From: Scenedesmus sp. ARA3
Taxonomy: Eukaryota > Chlorophyta > Chlorophyceae > Sphaeropleales > Scenedesmaceae
Assembly (NCBI GenBank): GCA_004335835.1
Contig: RWJK01001311.1
Coordinates: 1-50,928 of the forward strand
Direction of reading: 5' to 3'
DNA length: 50,928 bases
Position numbers and translations under genes: made by a program. This document shows positions 23,538-36,136 of the stretch, in pieces. The notes under the pieces were generated by a model. The model saw only the letters and a list, made by a program, of their open reading frames with translations. It was not told where the DNA came from and searched no databases. Each line of letters opens with the position of its first letter. Position 1 is the stretch's first letter.

Positions 23538-25048
23538 GAGGCAGCAGGCCTGGCATCTGGCCTTAGCAGCAGCAGCAGCTGTGAGACTGCCTTTGCAGCG
23601 GCGTGCAGTCAGCAGCGGCAGCAAGGTGCAGCTTACACTGAAGGGTTTCCAGCAGCTGCTGAGCCCTGTAGGAAGCTGTAGGCAGCAGCAGCAGTGGCAG
23701 TAGGAGCAGCAGCAGAGGCTATAGCGGCGGCATGTGCAGTGCTGCAGCAGCTGCAGGAAGCAGCAGTGGCTGTGTTGGCGCTGCGTGCTGTCGTGCCTCC
23801 AGTAGCAGCATTGTCCTTGTTACTCGCAGCAGCAGCTGCTGCTGTGTGCAAGGCGGTGCTGCTGTAGCGTATGTATGTAGTATGGCTTGCAGGACTATAA
23901 GGTAGCATAGATGGTGAGTGAACACAATCGACCTGTGCGTGCTCCCGTGTGTACCAGCAGCATTTGACAGCGCCGGCAGCCTTTTGCTGCGCTGCATATC
24001 TCTCGCTTTTGCTTCCATCTCACGGCACTGTTTACCCGGTGCCTCTTTCAGCTTATGCAGCAGGACTGTCGAGCATTTTTGACGTAGGCATGGCTACGCA
24101 TGACTTGTGCATAGGCTGCTTCTTTGGCCAGATCAGCACTGTGCAGCTGTGCTGCTTCTCGCCGCTTCAGTCCAGGGTGCTAAGAGACCTCGGCAGCAGC
24201 ATAGCCGGCAGTAGCAGCAGTTATGTCAGTGGTAGCTAGCTTTTGTTGATGCGAGAGCTGCGTCTCCATGCTGCGTACAGTAGGGCGCAGCGCTGCATGT
24301 GTCAGGCATTGCAGCAGCGCAAGCAGATGCGCCACGCCTGCTGTGCAGTGAACCCGAGTGAACTCGCCATGTTCTTTGCTTGAATGCATGGTGCGTAGTT
24401 CAGCCAAAAGGAGTGCATTGTGGCGGCATGACTTGCTATGCATGCAGAGCTAGCTTAGTGGCAGTGCGCTGTTGCGCAAGTCCAGGAGCAGCAACGCATG
24501 CAATGCACAGCCAGCCACAGTCACTGCAGAGTGACATCTGTCTTTTCACTGCCAGTGTTGTGCTTGTTTGACCCATCACTACACCAGTGCTGCCTATTCT
24601 GCATTGGACACCTGTGCCATTTTCAGCATCTGGTGCAGAGAGGCACATGAAAGCGCGCGACCGCGCGTGCATTGCTGCTGTTGGCCTGCAACAGCAATCT
24701 TGGTTCGCCTGATGCTGCTCAACAGGGCATCTATAGCATTCGCCCTGTATGAATCGTGGGGTTGGCGCAAGGTGGTTAGCCCAGCCATGCTATCATGCCT
24801 GGTTGGCATCAGATGATGTGCACGTGGTGCCTTCTCTGCACAGGCAGTTCCCGAGTGTTGCACATTGCCTCCGCTAGGTTCCGGCTTGATGCCGGACATG
24901 TTGCAATTCATCATGAAGCTGTGTACCTCACTTTTGCAGCGCATGTTGTGCCAGATTGCTGTGGCAGCATGCTGTCAGCAGAATGGCTGTAGCAACACAG
25001 CTGTGGTACAGCTCGGTGCTTGATATTGCTGCAGCCAGGCATTTCCTT

Positions 25049-25087
25049 GCATGCATGGCGGCGTGCATGCATGCATGCATGCATGCG
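25049..25087. repeat. (GCAT)n microsatellite
   Basis: An interrupted run of GCATGCATGC; the pure part is 25064-25086. Being self-complementary, it could extrude a cruciform. Confidence 0.85.
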
Positions 25088-27004
25088 TACAGCATGAGCA
25101 GGCGCAGCATGTGAGGCAGTTAGCTGGCCCACGGCTTGACGTCGGAGAGGGGAGACATGCATGAACTCAATGCTCGACAGGTGATGTGTGTGGCACGCAC
25201 GCGTTGCCCTAATATGAGTATGTGCTGCTTATAACTGCTTCACTGCAGCTGACTTGGTTTGCGCTGCGTGTATGGTTTGGCTGGTTATGTATGGCAGCAC
25301 TTGTGCCTGGATGGATTTCATGCATTGCCATTTCTGGCACACCACTGGTGTGTCAGCCTGCGAACAGAGGCCGCGCAGCTGAAGTTTTCTGCTGCAGCGT
25401 GGCGCAGGCACGTGGAGTTGCCTCAACTGGCACGTGGAAGGTGGTGTGTGGAACATGTTTGTGCATCAGACTGTTATAACTGCAGCTGAGCATGGTTGCG
25501 TGGACGGTGCATATGGCACGCGCAGGTCCTACAGCAGGCTTTTTCTATCTATCTATTTCATTGCCGTTGTGTACATGATTTTCGTGCGGCTGTGGCTGTG
25601 TAGTTGCAGATTGCGGTCCGCTGCAAGCTCTACAAGGCTTGACGTGCATGCTGCATTGGTGCTGCCAATCTTGAGGCCGCATTCTGATGTGCTGCTGGAC
25701 TTGCAATGTGCGACATGCCACTGGCCCGCTTTCAATCTGTAACGATCTGATCACAGTTTCTTCAGCTGGGACTCCTGCTAGAATGATGCATACCCGTAGC
25801 AGTGCTACGTAGTTTGACGGCGTGTTGCAGCACACGCGCCTTCTATACACCGACCGGCACTTTACAAGAGAACTATTTCTTACCAGGGTACCTGCTAGCA
25901 GCGCTGCGGCACACACAGCGCAGCCACATGATGCGGTACTGCTCAGCAGGCTGCAGCAGCTTCAAGATTGCCAGCTGTGTTACCATGCTGGCCGCCAGTG
26001 GCCGGCAAAGCACGAACACCAGCAATGAGCACCTGAATGGATCACTGCCCCTCTTACACTGGGTCTCAGCAGTGAAAGGCTGGGCCCGCAATGCACCAAC
26101 AACACTGTATCAAGCATGCAGGGATCCTGGAAGCTCGACCTGGCAAGGACATTTGTATAGCATCGTGCAAGCCTTGCGGCAGTTTCACCAAAACAAGTGC
26201 AGTAGTACTGGCTCGTCTGCCCTACCTACACTGTACCTGGCTCAGCCTAGGCACTGCCTAGCTAAGCTACACAGGTTTGACTAGAGCATAGACAAACACA
26301 TGACAGAGCCTGACTGATGACTCCCAACGCGTCCACGCCATGTTGCTGGTACTTGCATGCCGCACGCAATATCATTCGCTGCATTGGAAGCATTGCATGC
26401 TACTGTAGCTGAGGCAAGCACAAACCTTCGCTACAGAATTTCCACCACAGCACAAGCAGGCACTACCCTACCTGGCTGGATTCACTGCTCACTGGTCGTG
26501 CAGCCTTCACTAGCTTTGCAGCCACAGCCACGCTGCGGCCATGTCATAGCCAGGCAAGCATGGATGGGTGGCCCACAGCACTGATGATAGCAGCTACCAC
26601 AATAAATCATGCTGCTGCATTGATGATGTCAGCTGCCTCAACGAATCAATCAAAGCTGAACTAAATGCCTTCCAGCTGTCAGTATGAATCACACTACACA
26701 CTTACTTGACTCTGGCGCATGGCTTGCTCATGGGTTTGGCAATCACAGCCATCAAACCCAACCGCATTGCAGATCACGATCACCACCAGCACCAAGTTAA
26801 TGTTCGCGCAACAGCTACACCACAAGCCAGCACTGCATTTGCACTGCTTGTGCAGGGCATGCCAGATCAGTGCAGAACCCAGGGGTTGCGCAATAAGGCA
26901 TATCTAGAATCAATTGCTCAAGGTTCACAGCCGCTAAGCTTGGCCACCAATGCACAATCAAACAATTCAAGCAACCTTGCCCATGCAATCACAGCAGGGA
27001 CACC

Positions 27005-27069
27005 CCTGTTATCTATGTTACTCACACCTGTTATCTATGTTACTCACACCTGTTATCTATGTTACTCAC
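27005..27069. repeat. 22-bp minisatellite, three copies
   Basis: The unit CCTGTTATCTATGTTACTCACA starts at 27005, 27027 and 27049 and is identical across copies except at the final base. Confidence 0.95.
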
Positions 27070-27368
27070 GCTGTTGGTTGTGAGTATGTCCCCAGATTGA
27101 AGTCAGCGTCTGAAATCGCCATGCTTGCAGGCTGCACGTTGCAACACACTGCTTTGGCCAGCCGCGTCAATGTAGGACCCTGACAACATCAGATATTCAC
27201 GGCAGGAGATCACATAAGCCAGGCATCACCCAGCTATTCTGGAGTTGCAGATGATCCATCATGGCATGTGATGTCAGGCCCTGCAAGCAGGACATTGTCT
27301 TGCTGTGGTTGTGCCACACAAGCATCCACACCCCGTGGCCAAACAAACACCCATCTGTCCAGCCAGGT

Positions 27369-27581
27369 CTACAGCGCAGGCCCTGGCGAGTACCTTGACA
27401 CATGCTGGCGTAAGCTGGCACTCTGCAGCATGCTGCTGCCGCTGCTGCCCTGCACAGCTGCCTGCCCCTCCCTGCCTGGCAGTGCTGCTGGCTTTGCTGC
27501 CACTGCAGGGGGTGATGCAGGAGCTGACACTGACAGCTGCTGCAGCAGCAGCAGCGGATCTACAGCTGGCCAGCCTGGCAG

Positions 27582-27614
<33 letters not shown>

Positions 27615-28618
27615 GCCGGCGACTGGCGAGCGAGCAGCGGAATACCACCTGGATGCATCATACTGCGGTCGGTTTGGAGGACTACTGCTCAGCGCTGCTG
27701 CTGTGCTCACACACGCAGGCTTGCTGTGCTGCTGCATCATTATTATAGCAGCTGCCGGCTCACCAGTTGCAGGGCTAGGTGACGATAGGTAGCGCCTGCT
27801 GCTGCTGCTGATGCCTGGGAGCCCTGCTTGCTGCAGCAGCTGCACCTGAGAGCTGCCCACAGCGAGCATGCAACTGCCCTCTCCAGCCAGCATGCTTGCG
27901 CCTGGCTGCTGCTGCTGCTGCTGCTGCTGCAGCACTGGCATCGCTTCTGCCCGGTGCCACCCTGCCTGCTGCTGCTGCTGGTGGTGGTGGTGGTGGAGTT
28001 GCAGTGGTCTGGCTGTTGTGTTGGCATGTGGTGTGCGTGACCGGGCCTCTAGGCGGGCAATGCAAGCCTCCTTAGTGGCAATGTCACGGTACAACTGCCT
28101 CAGCTGCAGCACAACAGCACGATGAGGCAGGGCTTGCAGCGGTTCAGGGCTCCATGAACATTGCAAAGTAGTAAAGTGGCAGCTGCACATGACGCAGTTG
28201 CAAGCAGATTGACTGCTACGATCAGGAAGAACACAAGCGCGGTCATGCTGAAGTAGAAGCACAACAATACGCAATGCGCATGCAGACCTCTAGTCGTATG
28301 CGCTTTCCCTCACTGTACACTCCCATATTGGCCTCTTGCGTACACACCCAAGATATGTGAGCGCCCACAGCATACATTGCTAACAAAGCTCCAATCAGCC
28401 TACCTCATCTGTCCTTGCACGGCTCGCTCCAATGCGGATGTCATCACTGCTGTTGATGACGTGACCCGCAGACAGCTCAGCCATCAGCTGCTCCCTGAAA
28501 CCATCAACAGCCTGAGCAGCCACCTGCTGCTGCTGCTGCTGCTGCTGCTGCAGTGACAAGCGCTGCGGCTGCTGCTCCAATGCAGCCACCTGCCTCTGCA
28601 GCAGTTGCTGTGTCGGGC

Positions 28619-28678
<60 letters not shown>

Positions 28679-29720
28679 GCGCAGCCACCTGCTGCTGCAG
28701 CTGCTGCCGGCCTTCCCGCAGCTGCCGCATCAGCAGCTGCTGCCCTGACAGCTGCTGCAGCCGCTGCTGCAGCTGCTGCTGCAGCTGCTGCACTTCCAGT
28801 CTGCTGTGCTGCAGCTCAGCCTCCTGCTGCTGCAGCTGATCTGATTGTGCTTGGATCAGATCCATGTTACATCCGATCTCGACTTGAAGCTGGTAGATCT
28901 CTTGCTCTGATGCAGGAGATGCATTTGCTGCTGCTGCTGCTGCTGCTGCTGCTGAGGCAGCTTGGTGCTTCTCCCTACGAGCAGCCTCCAGTGCATAGGT
29001 CAGTGCATCTACGCGCTGTGCTGCTGCAGCTGCTGCTGCTGCCTCCTGCTGGCGAGCATGCATCTCAGCCTGCAACTCAGACTCAAGACTGATCAGCTGC
29101 TGCTGCAGCTGCTGCTGTACCTGCTGAGCTGCCACTGCCTCAGCACAAGCCTGCTGCAGCGCAGCAGCAGCTGCAGCAGCCTCTGCTTTGTGTACTGCCT
29201 GATCAGCTGCCAGCTGCTGCTCCAGCTGCTGGGCGTTGGCCTTAGCAGCAGCTTCTGCTGCAGCAGCTGCTGCTGCTGCTCTGTCACTGGCAGCCACACG
29301 AGCAGCAGCAACTGACTCAGCTGCAGCAGCCTGCTGCTTGGAAGCCTGCAGGTCTTGCTGCAGCTGGCACACCTGCTGCTGCATGTCTATAGCAGAACCC
29401 TGCAGCACAAGCAGCTCCTGCAAAGGTACACAGCAACAGGCAATGCAGCGCAGCAGAGGATGCTGAGTTTAGTACCACGGCACCCTTGTGGCTGCAATGA
29501 AACTGCTGCATGGCTCGACAGTTGCAGGAAAGGATCCAGGCGTATACATACATGACAGATGCCGTCATTGCCATCTCCGCACATGAGCACGTGTACATAC
29601 CTTGCTTGCCGCTGCCAGCGCTGCTTCGCGCTCTGCCAGCTGCTGCCTCAGCTGCTGCCCCTGTAGCTGGCACTCTGCCAGCTCTGCATGCAGCACAGCA
29701 GCGTCCTGTATGCGGCAGCG

Positions 29721-29770
<50 letters not shown>

Positions 29771-30682
29771 CACCAATGTTTCAGATCAACCGTCATCACA
29801 GCAGAGTGCAGTCCGGGCCTCCCTGCCATAAATCATTGCCACATAACTTATGTGGCTGAGCCAGCAGACCTGGTTGCGAAGGCAGCAATATGCTGTACTT
29901 GACACAGGCAGCCGTATTTGACTGCCAGCAGCTGCGTAATCTGCGCACCTCATCACTCTTGGCTGTAGCGCCGCTGACTGTTACTGCATCTGACTGACCA
30001 TGGCCCCCTGCTGAGCCATCCTGCTCCCCCATTAGCCCTCTGTCTGACCCCCACACCCCACCATCTGCAGGCCTGCCCAAACAAGCAGCTACATTGCTGC
30101 TGCTGCTGCTGCCGGCACCCAGTCCCAGCCTGCTAACTCCTGCTGCTGCTGCTGCTGCTATGCTAGCAGCCATGTAGGTATGAGGGCTGCTGCTATCTGG
30201 GTTGGCTGGTTGGGTTCCTGGCATCACACACAGCCGGTGCAGGTGCTCAGATGGTAGCGGCTGCAGGTGAAGCTGGCGCTGCTTGCTGGAAAGGCCTGCT
30301 GCTGCTGCTGCTGCTGCTGCTGCAGCTGCTGCTGCTGCAGCTGCTGGGCTGTGGGGACGCTCCAGGTGGCTTGAGCCTCCTGCTGCTGCTGCTGCTGCAG
30401 ATGCTGATGCGTGCAGCTGCTGCCTTAGGAGCTGGCATTCCGCCTGCAATGGATCAAGGAAAGAGTCAGAGAAGGGCCATGCCTGAGAAAGACCAGCAAC
30501 AAATCCACTTCAACAGGCCCGGGTACAGCAGCGCTGATGCGCCTCCCAAACCCTATTCTTGCCACAAGCCAGCACAAGGCAAGCAGAGAATTCACATCAG
30601 ATATGTTGTCGCCACTCTCTCCTAGTCCTGCAGCGGCAGCAGCAGCAGCAGCGGAAGCAGCAGCAGAAGCAGCAGCAGCAGA

Positions 30683-30713
<31 letters not shown>

Positions 30714-30867
30714 GAAGCAGCAACTCACCTTTACATCCTCCAGCTGCTGTGCTGTTGCTGATGCAGCAGCCAGCTCTGCTGCCAGCTGGTCCCGCTGCTG
30801 CCTCAGCTGCTGGATCTGGCCGTCCCTGGCCAGCAGCAGCTGCTGCAGCTGCAAGCATGAGACACAC

Positions 30868-30903
<36 letters not shown>

Positions 30904-33900
30904 GCACAAGAGTTATTACATGGACCCAACAGCAGACATGCACTCTGACGGCAACATCTTCACAGGCGCCCCTCCCACGCTCAACTGTACCTTGCTGAAC
31001 CGCCCTGCAAAGCTGGATTCGCAGCATGTCATCAGCAGCAGGTGCTGCAGGTGCAGCTATGTTGCACACCAAACACACAGTGATAGAACGCAGCCTTACG
31101 TACGTCAACATATGAGCAGCATCCCAGTGCCATTCTCACCTCAGCCAAGCTCTCCGCCTTCACTGCTGCAGCACCTTCAGCAGCGCTGCCAATCGAAGAG
31201 CGGTGCCTCCGGGACCTTCCCTGCCTCTTATGCCCTACATCTTTTTCTCTCTGCTCCCCACCGCCCACAGAATGCGCAGACTTTGCGGCTGCCTTGCTGC
31301 CCTGCAGCTTGTGTAGTGCAGCAGCAATGCGAGCCACCTGCGAATTGAGTGAAGCATTCAGCTCCTGCGCTGCTGCCAACTGACTCTGCAGCTGCTCAGC
31401 TCGTGCATGAGCAGACCAGAGCTGCTGAACCTCATCTGCGAGCTGCTTTATCATGCTTTCCTTGATGGATGAAGCCTCGGTATCAGCTGTCTCGGCAGCG
31501 CTTTCACGGCTGAATTCAGCAGCGAGCAGCACAGCAGCAGCTTCCTGAGAGAAGAGCTGCCGCAGCTGCTCACTGCAGGCGCTAGCTTGAGAGGCTAACC
31601 CCTGAATCACTCGCTGCCGCAGCTGCTGCCGCTGCTGCTCGCCTAGGATGCTCTCTGATGAGAACAGCAGCTGCTGCGGCCGCAGCTGCGAGTGCTGCTG
31701 CTCGTCGGCGTCCTGGCGCCACTGCTGCAGCATGTTCACAGCATCCTGGTTGCTGCTGCTGCTGCTGTTCTGCTTGGGTTGACCGCCAGCTTCCTCCTCC
31801 AGCACGTCACAATCAGCCGCACTCGCCTGCACACCCATATCAGCAGCAGCAGAAGCAAGTCCATCCTGCAACAGCTCCAGCTGCTGTGCTTGATCCTCCC
31901 TTGCTCCTTGTTTGCTGTCAACAGGTGCTGCGCCGCCACTGCTGGCTGCAGCCAGCCGCCCCTGCAGCTGCACCACCTGTTGCTGCATAACTGGCAGCTG
32001 ACTCGTAAGGGCCTGGGCCCTTCGCAGCTGCTCAAGCAGTGATGCCAGCTCATCCGCCACCTCAGAAGCCTGTGCCAGCTGCTGCTGCTGCTGCTGCTGC
32101 TGGTCTGAATGTTGGGGACCTCTCATCTGCTGCTGCTGCTGCTGCTGCTGCTGTTGGTCCTGCAGGGACACCAGGCATCGTTCAAGCCTGCCGATTGCTG
32201 ACAGCTGCTGTTGCACTGCTTGCTGCAGCAGCTGCCGCTCACAGCACACCCCCTTGACTTCGTCCATCACAGACTGCAGCTCCTCCATCAAACACATGCT
32301 GTCAGTTACCGCTGCTGCTGCTGCTGCTGCTGCTGCTGCATCGGCTTCAGCTTCAGGGTAGTTTTGTGCAGTGCCTGCCTGTGCCGCAACCACCAGGGCA
32401 TCAGCAGCAGCTTGAGGCTCTCCACAACCAGCAGTAGCATCACTGCTGGGCAGAGCAGGCAGCGCTGCTGCAACTGCCGCTCCTGTGCCTACTACCTCAC
32501 AGCTGCAAATGTAACCAGGCATAGCAGGAGCAGCAGGAGCAGCAGCAGTGCTGTGGCAGTTTTCCAGCAGCTGTCGGATGCTGCTGATCCCATTTCGCAG
32601 CACCTCCCTGCTGCTCCGGAGCTCAACCATCTGCTGCTCTTGCATTGCTAACTGTCCGCGTGCTGCAGCAAGCGCTGAGACAAGCTGATCCTCAGTCTCA
32701 CTGCTGTTGGGGCTGCCGTTGCTGCTACTGCAATTGATCAAATCCCAGCTGCTAGTGGACTTGGTCGTAGCTGCAGGAGCGGCCAGTGCCAGCTGCCGGC
32801 TCTGCTGGTCAACAGCAGCAGCGCGTGACACCTCATCGCTTGCAGCCGCCAGCTGCTGCTGCAGCGCCTGGATCTGCTGCTGCTGCTGGCTCAGCTGCTG
32901 CTGCAGCTGCTGCTGCCGTGCCTGCTTCTGCTGAGTCAGCTGGGCCACATCTGCCTGTGCTTCTACAAACTGCAGCTGCAGCTGCTCAATCTGCAGGAGC
33001 TTGCCTAATTGCTCTTCAAACTCCTGCTTCTGCTGCGTCTGCTGCTGTTTCAGCGTGGCTGCATCTTGCAAGGCCTCTGAGAGCTGCTGCCGCACATGTG
33101 TCAAGTGCTGCTGTAGTTCCTCCACCTGCTGCCGGTGCTGCTGCACCTCCTGCTGTTGCTGCTGCGTTGCATTCTCGAGCTCGGTGTGTGCATCTGCCAG
33201 TTGCTGCATCAGCATGCTGGTCTGCATCTGCTGCTGCTGCGACTCCCCTTGCCGCTGCTGCTGCAGAAGCACAGCCACGTCTGCATGCGCGTCGTCTAGC
33301 TGCTGCTGCATGTCCCTTTCATGCAGCGCCTGGGCGTCAAGCTCATCTTGCATCGCATATTGCTGCTGCCTGTGGCTTTCGGCATCTGCTGCTGCCTCTT
33401 CCAACTGCTGCTGTGCATTGCGTAGCTGCCCCTGCAAATCTGCCACCTGCTGTTGATATTGCAGTGTCAGCTGCTCGGCCGCAGCCTTCTCTTCACTTAG
33501 CTGCTGCTGCAAAGCCTGCACCTGTGCTTGCTGCTGCTGCACAAGTTCTGTAAACTCAGCTTCTGCATCTCCCAGCTGCTGGCGAAGCTCCTCAACGTCT
33601 TGCAGCTTCCCCAGTTGAAACTCGAGCTCCAGCTGCTGCTGTGCTTGCATCGCGGCAACATCTGCAGCTTCTGACAGCGTAGACGCAAGCTGCTGCTGCA
33701 GCTCAGATAGCTGCTGCCGGTAGCTGGACACTTCCTGCTGGTGTGTTGACTCAGCACTAGCTGCAGCAGCTTCTGCTGCAGCCAGCTGCTCTGTTAGGGT
33801 TTGCACCTGCTGCTCCTTCTGCAGTGAGAGCTCTTGTACTTCTGCTTGCGCTACTGAAGCTTGCTGCTGCAGCTGCTGCACCTGCTGCAGCATTGACATC

Positions 33901-35422
33901 TGCTGCTGCGCCTCAGCTTGCTGCTCAAATAGCTGCTGCTGCAGCACCACTGACTCTTGCAGCGCAACATCCAGCTGCTGCTGCAGCTGCTGCACTTGCA
34001 GCTTGTCTGCACCTTGCTGCTGCTGGGCTGCAGCAGCAGCAGCAGTAGCAGCTTGTGCATTTGCCAGCTCAGCCTTCAGCTCCTGCAACTGATCCTCCTT
34101 CTGCTGTGACAGCTGCTGCATCTCACCTCGTGCTTCTGCCAGCTGCTGCTGCAGCTGCTCAAGCTGTTGCAGCTTGCACAGCTGAGCAGCATATTCTTCC
34201 TGCTGTTGCACCTGCTGCTTTTGCAATGCAGCAGTATCTGCCAGTGCAGCTGCAAGCTGCTGCTGCAGCTCAGCAGCACCAGCACCAGCTGCTGCTGCTG
34301 CATCTGTAAGCTGCTGTTGCAGGGCCTTGATCTGTTCGTCCTTTTGCTGAGCAGTTTGCAGTAGCTCAGCCTCAACCTTGTGCAGCTGCTGCTGCAGAAT
34401 CTCCAGATCTTTCAGCTGCTGGTCAGCAGCTGTTAGCTGCTGCTGCACATGCTGCTTCCTGAGAGCTGATGCCTCTGCTACAGCCTGTGCCAGCTGCTGC
34501 TGCAGCTGATGCACCTCTGCCTTGTGTTCAGCAGCAGCATCCTCTTGCTGTCCTGCCACACGTATAGCATCACTTGCCGCATCTGCCAGCTGCTGCTGCA
34601 GTCCCTGCACCTGATGCTGCTGGTCAATCAGCTGCTGCTGCAGCTGCTGAATCATTTGCAGCTGACTCACTTGCGAGTCTATCAGCTGCTGCTGCTGCAC
34701 TTGTGCAGCCTTAGCAGCAGCGGCATCAGCCAGCGCGTGAGTCAGCTGTTCTCTTGTTAGTAACAGCTGGGATTGGCCAGCTGCCAGCTGCTGCTGCAGC
34801 TGCTCAACCTGCTGCTGGTGCTGCAACAGCTGCTGCTCCAGATCCTGCGTTTTGCCTTGCTTCTCTTGCAGCTGCTGCTCCACTTGTTGATGCGGAGCTT
34901 CCAGCTGCTGCTGCTGTTGCTGCTGCTGCAGGATGGGATCCTGCTGAGTGGATTGCGAATGGGTAACATCTGCTGCCTCTCCCAGCAAACCCTTCTGCTG
35001 CTGATGATGATGATCTGCCTGTGCGGATGAGAGCTGCTGCTGCTCCTCCAGCTGCTGCTGCAGCTCCTGGCAAGTCTGCTGCTGCACCTGCAGAAGCTCC
35101 TTAAGGTGTGCTGCCTCGCTCTCAGCTGTTGCCAGCTGCTGCTGCAATGAGTCCAACTGCTGCCGCATCTGCTGGCTGTCTGCCTGCAGTGCTCGGTTCA
35201 AGATCCTGAGGTAAGATGGGCTGCTAGGGGTATTAGCTGATGCTAAACCGCCTCCTGGATCTGATGCCGCATACACATGGCATGCAGGTGACAAGGTGCT
35301 GCTGCTGCTGCCAAAGCAGCCATGGTCAAACACACTCAGCTGCTGCTGCGGCTGCTGCCCCTGCCGTGCACTGCTGCTGCCAAATGAGCCGAGAAGAGTA
35401 CTAGCTGGCTCAAAGCAAAACA

Positions 35423-35460
<38 letters not shown>

Positions 35461-36102
35461 TGCTGAGTCACCGCACTGCTGCCGACATCTCTTGAGCTGC
35501 TGCTGTTGCTGCTGCCAGACCCGAACAGCAGCACACTACTGTCTTCTGCATCCAAGCAAGCTGCATCATCGCATTGAGGCAGGCTCAGCGTGCTGTTGCG
35601 GATGAGGCTGCGCATGCTGGCTGAGCGGCGCAGCATGCTGTCGTTAGTAACAGCGTCAGTAACAGACCCCGCAATCTGTGGCGGCGCTGATGCAATCATC
35701 GACTGCCCTGCTGCTGGCTGCACCTGTGCTGCATCCTGCGCCTGCCTGGCTGTCCAGCCTGCTGCTGGTAGGGCCTCTTGAGGAAGCTGCACCTCACTCT
35801 GCTGATCGCTGCTGCTGCTGCTGCTGCCCAGCTGCTGCACTGCTGCATTTCCTGCAAGCTGGTTGGCAGCCTGTAAACATGCTGGCACGGCAGTGCTCTG
35901 CAGACGGCTGGGGGGCTCCGGCAGGCGGGATGTGCTTGTGGGGCTGACTGCCTCTTCTCCTTGCTCATGTGCATTGTATGCATCTGGCATTCCAGTCATA
36001 CCTGCTGCTGTACCAACTGCATGTGGGCAGGTGGCGATATCAGGGAGCTTGAGGGAAAGCCTTGGAACTGCAGCCTGCAGCAGCTGCTGCTCAGGGTGCT
36101 GG

Positions 36103-36136
<34 letters not shown>

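Larger units (their letters stand above)
23538..27368. other. No gene recognised, 3.8-kb intergenic region
   Basis: Only short frames of background composition were found. Two simple repeats are present (25049-25087 and 27005-27069). The region lies between the 3' ends of the GET1-like gene and the coiled-coil gene, which are convergent. Confidence 0.45.

Noticed and set aside
24000..24240. Possible small protein with a hydrophobic start
   Set aside because: It has no convincing start context, splice signals or similarity.
28553..29092. Plus-strand polyAla frame
   Set aside because: It is antisense to the polyGln coiled-coil exon; the composition is explained by triplet repeats.
32786..33553. 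Plus-strand frame of 255 codons
   Set aside because: It is antisense to the large exon of the coiled-coil gene; Ala/Cys content only.
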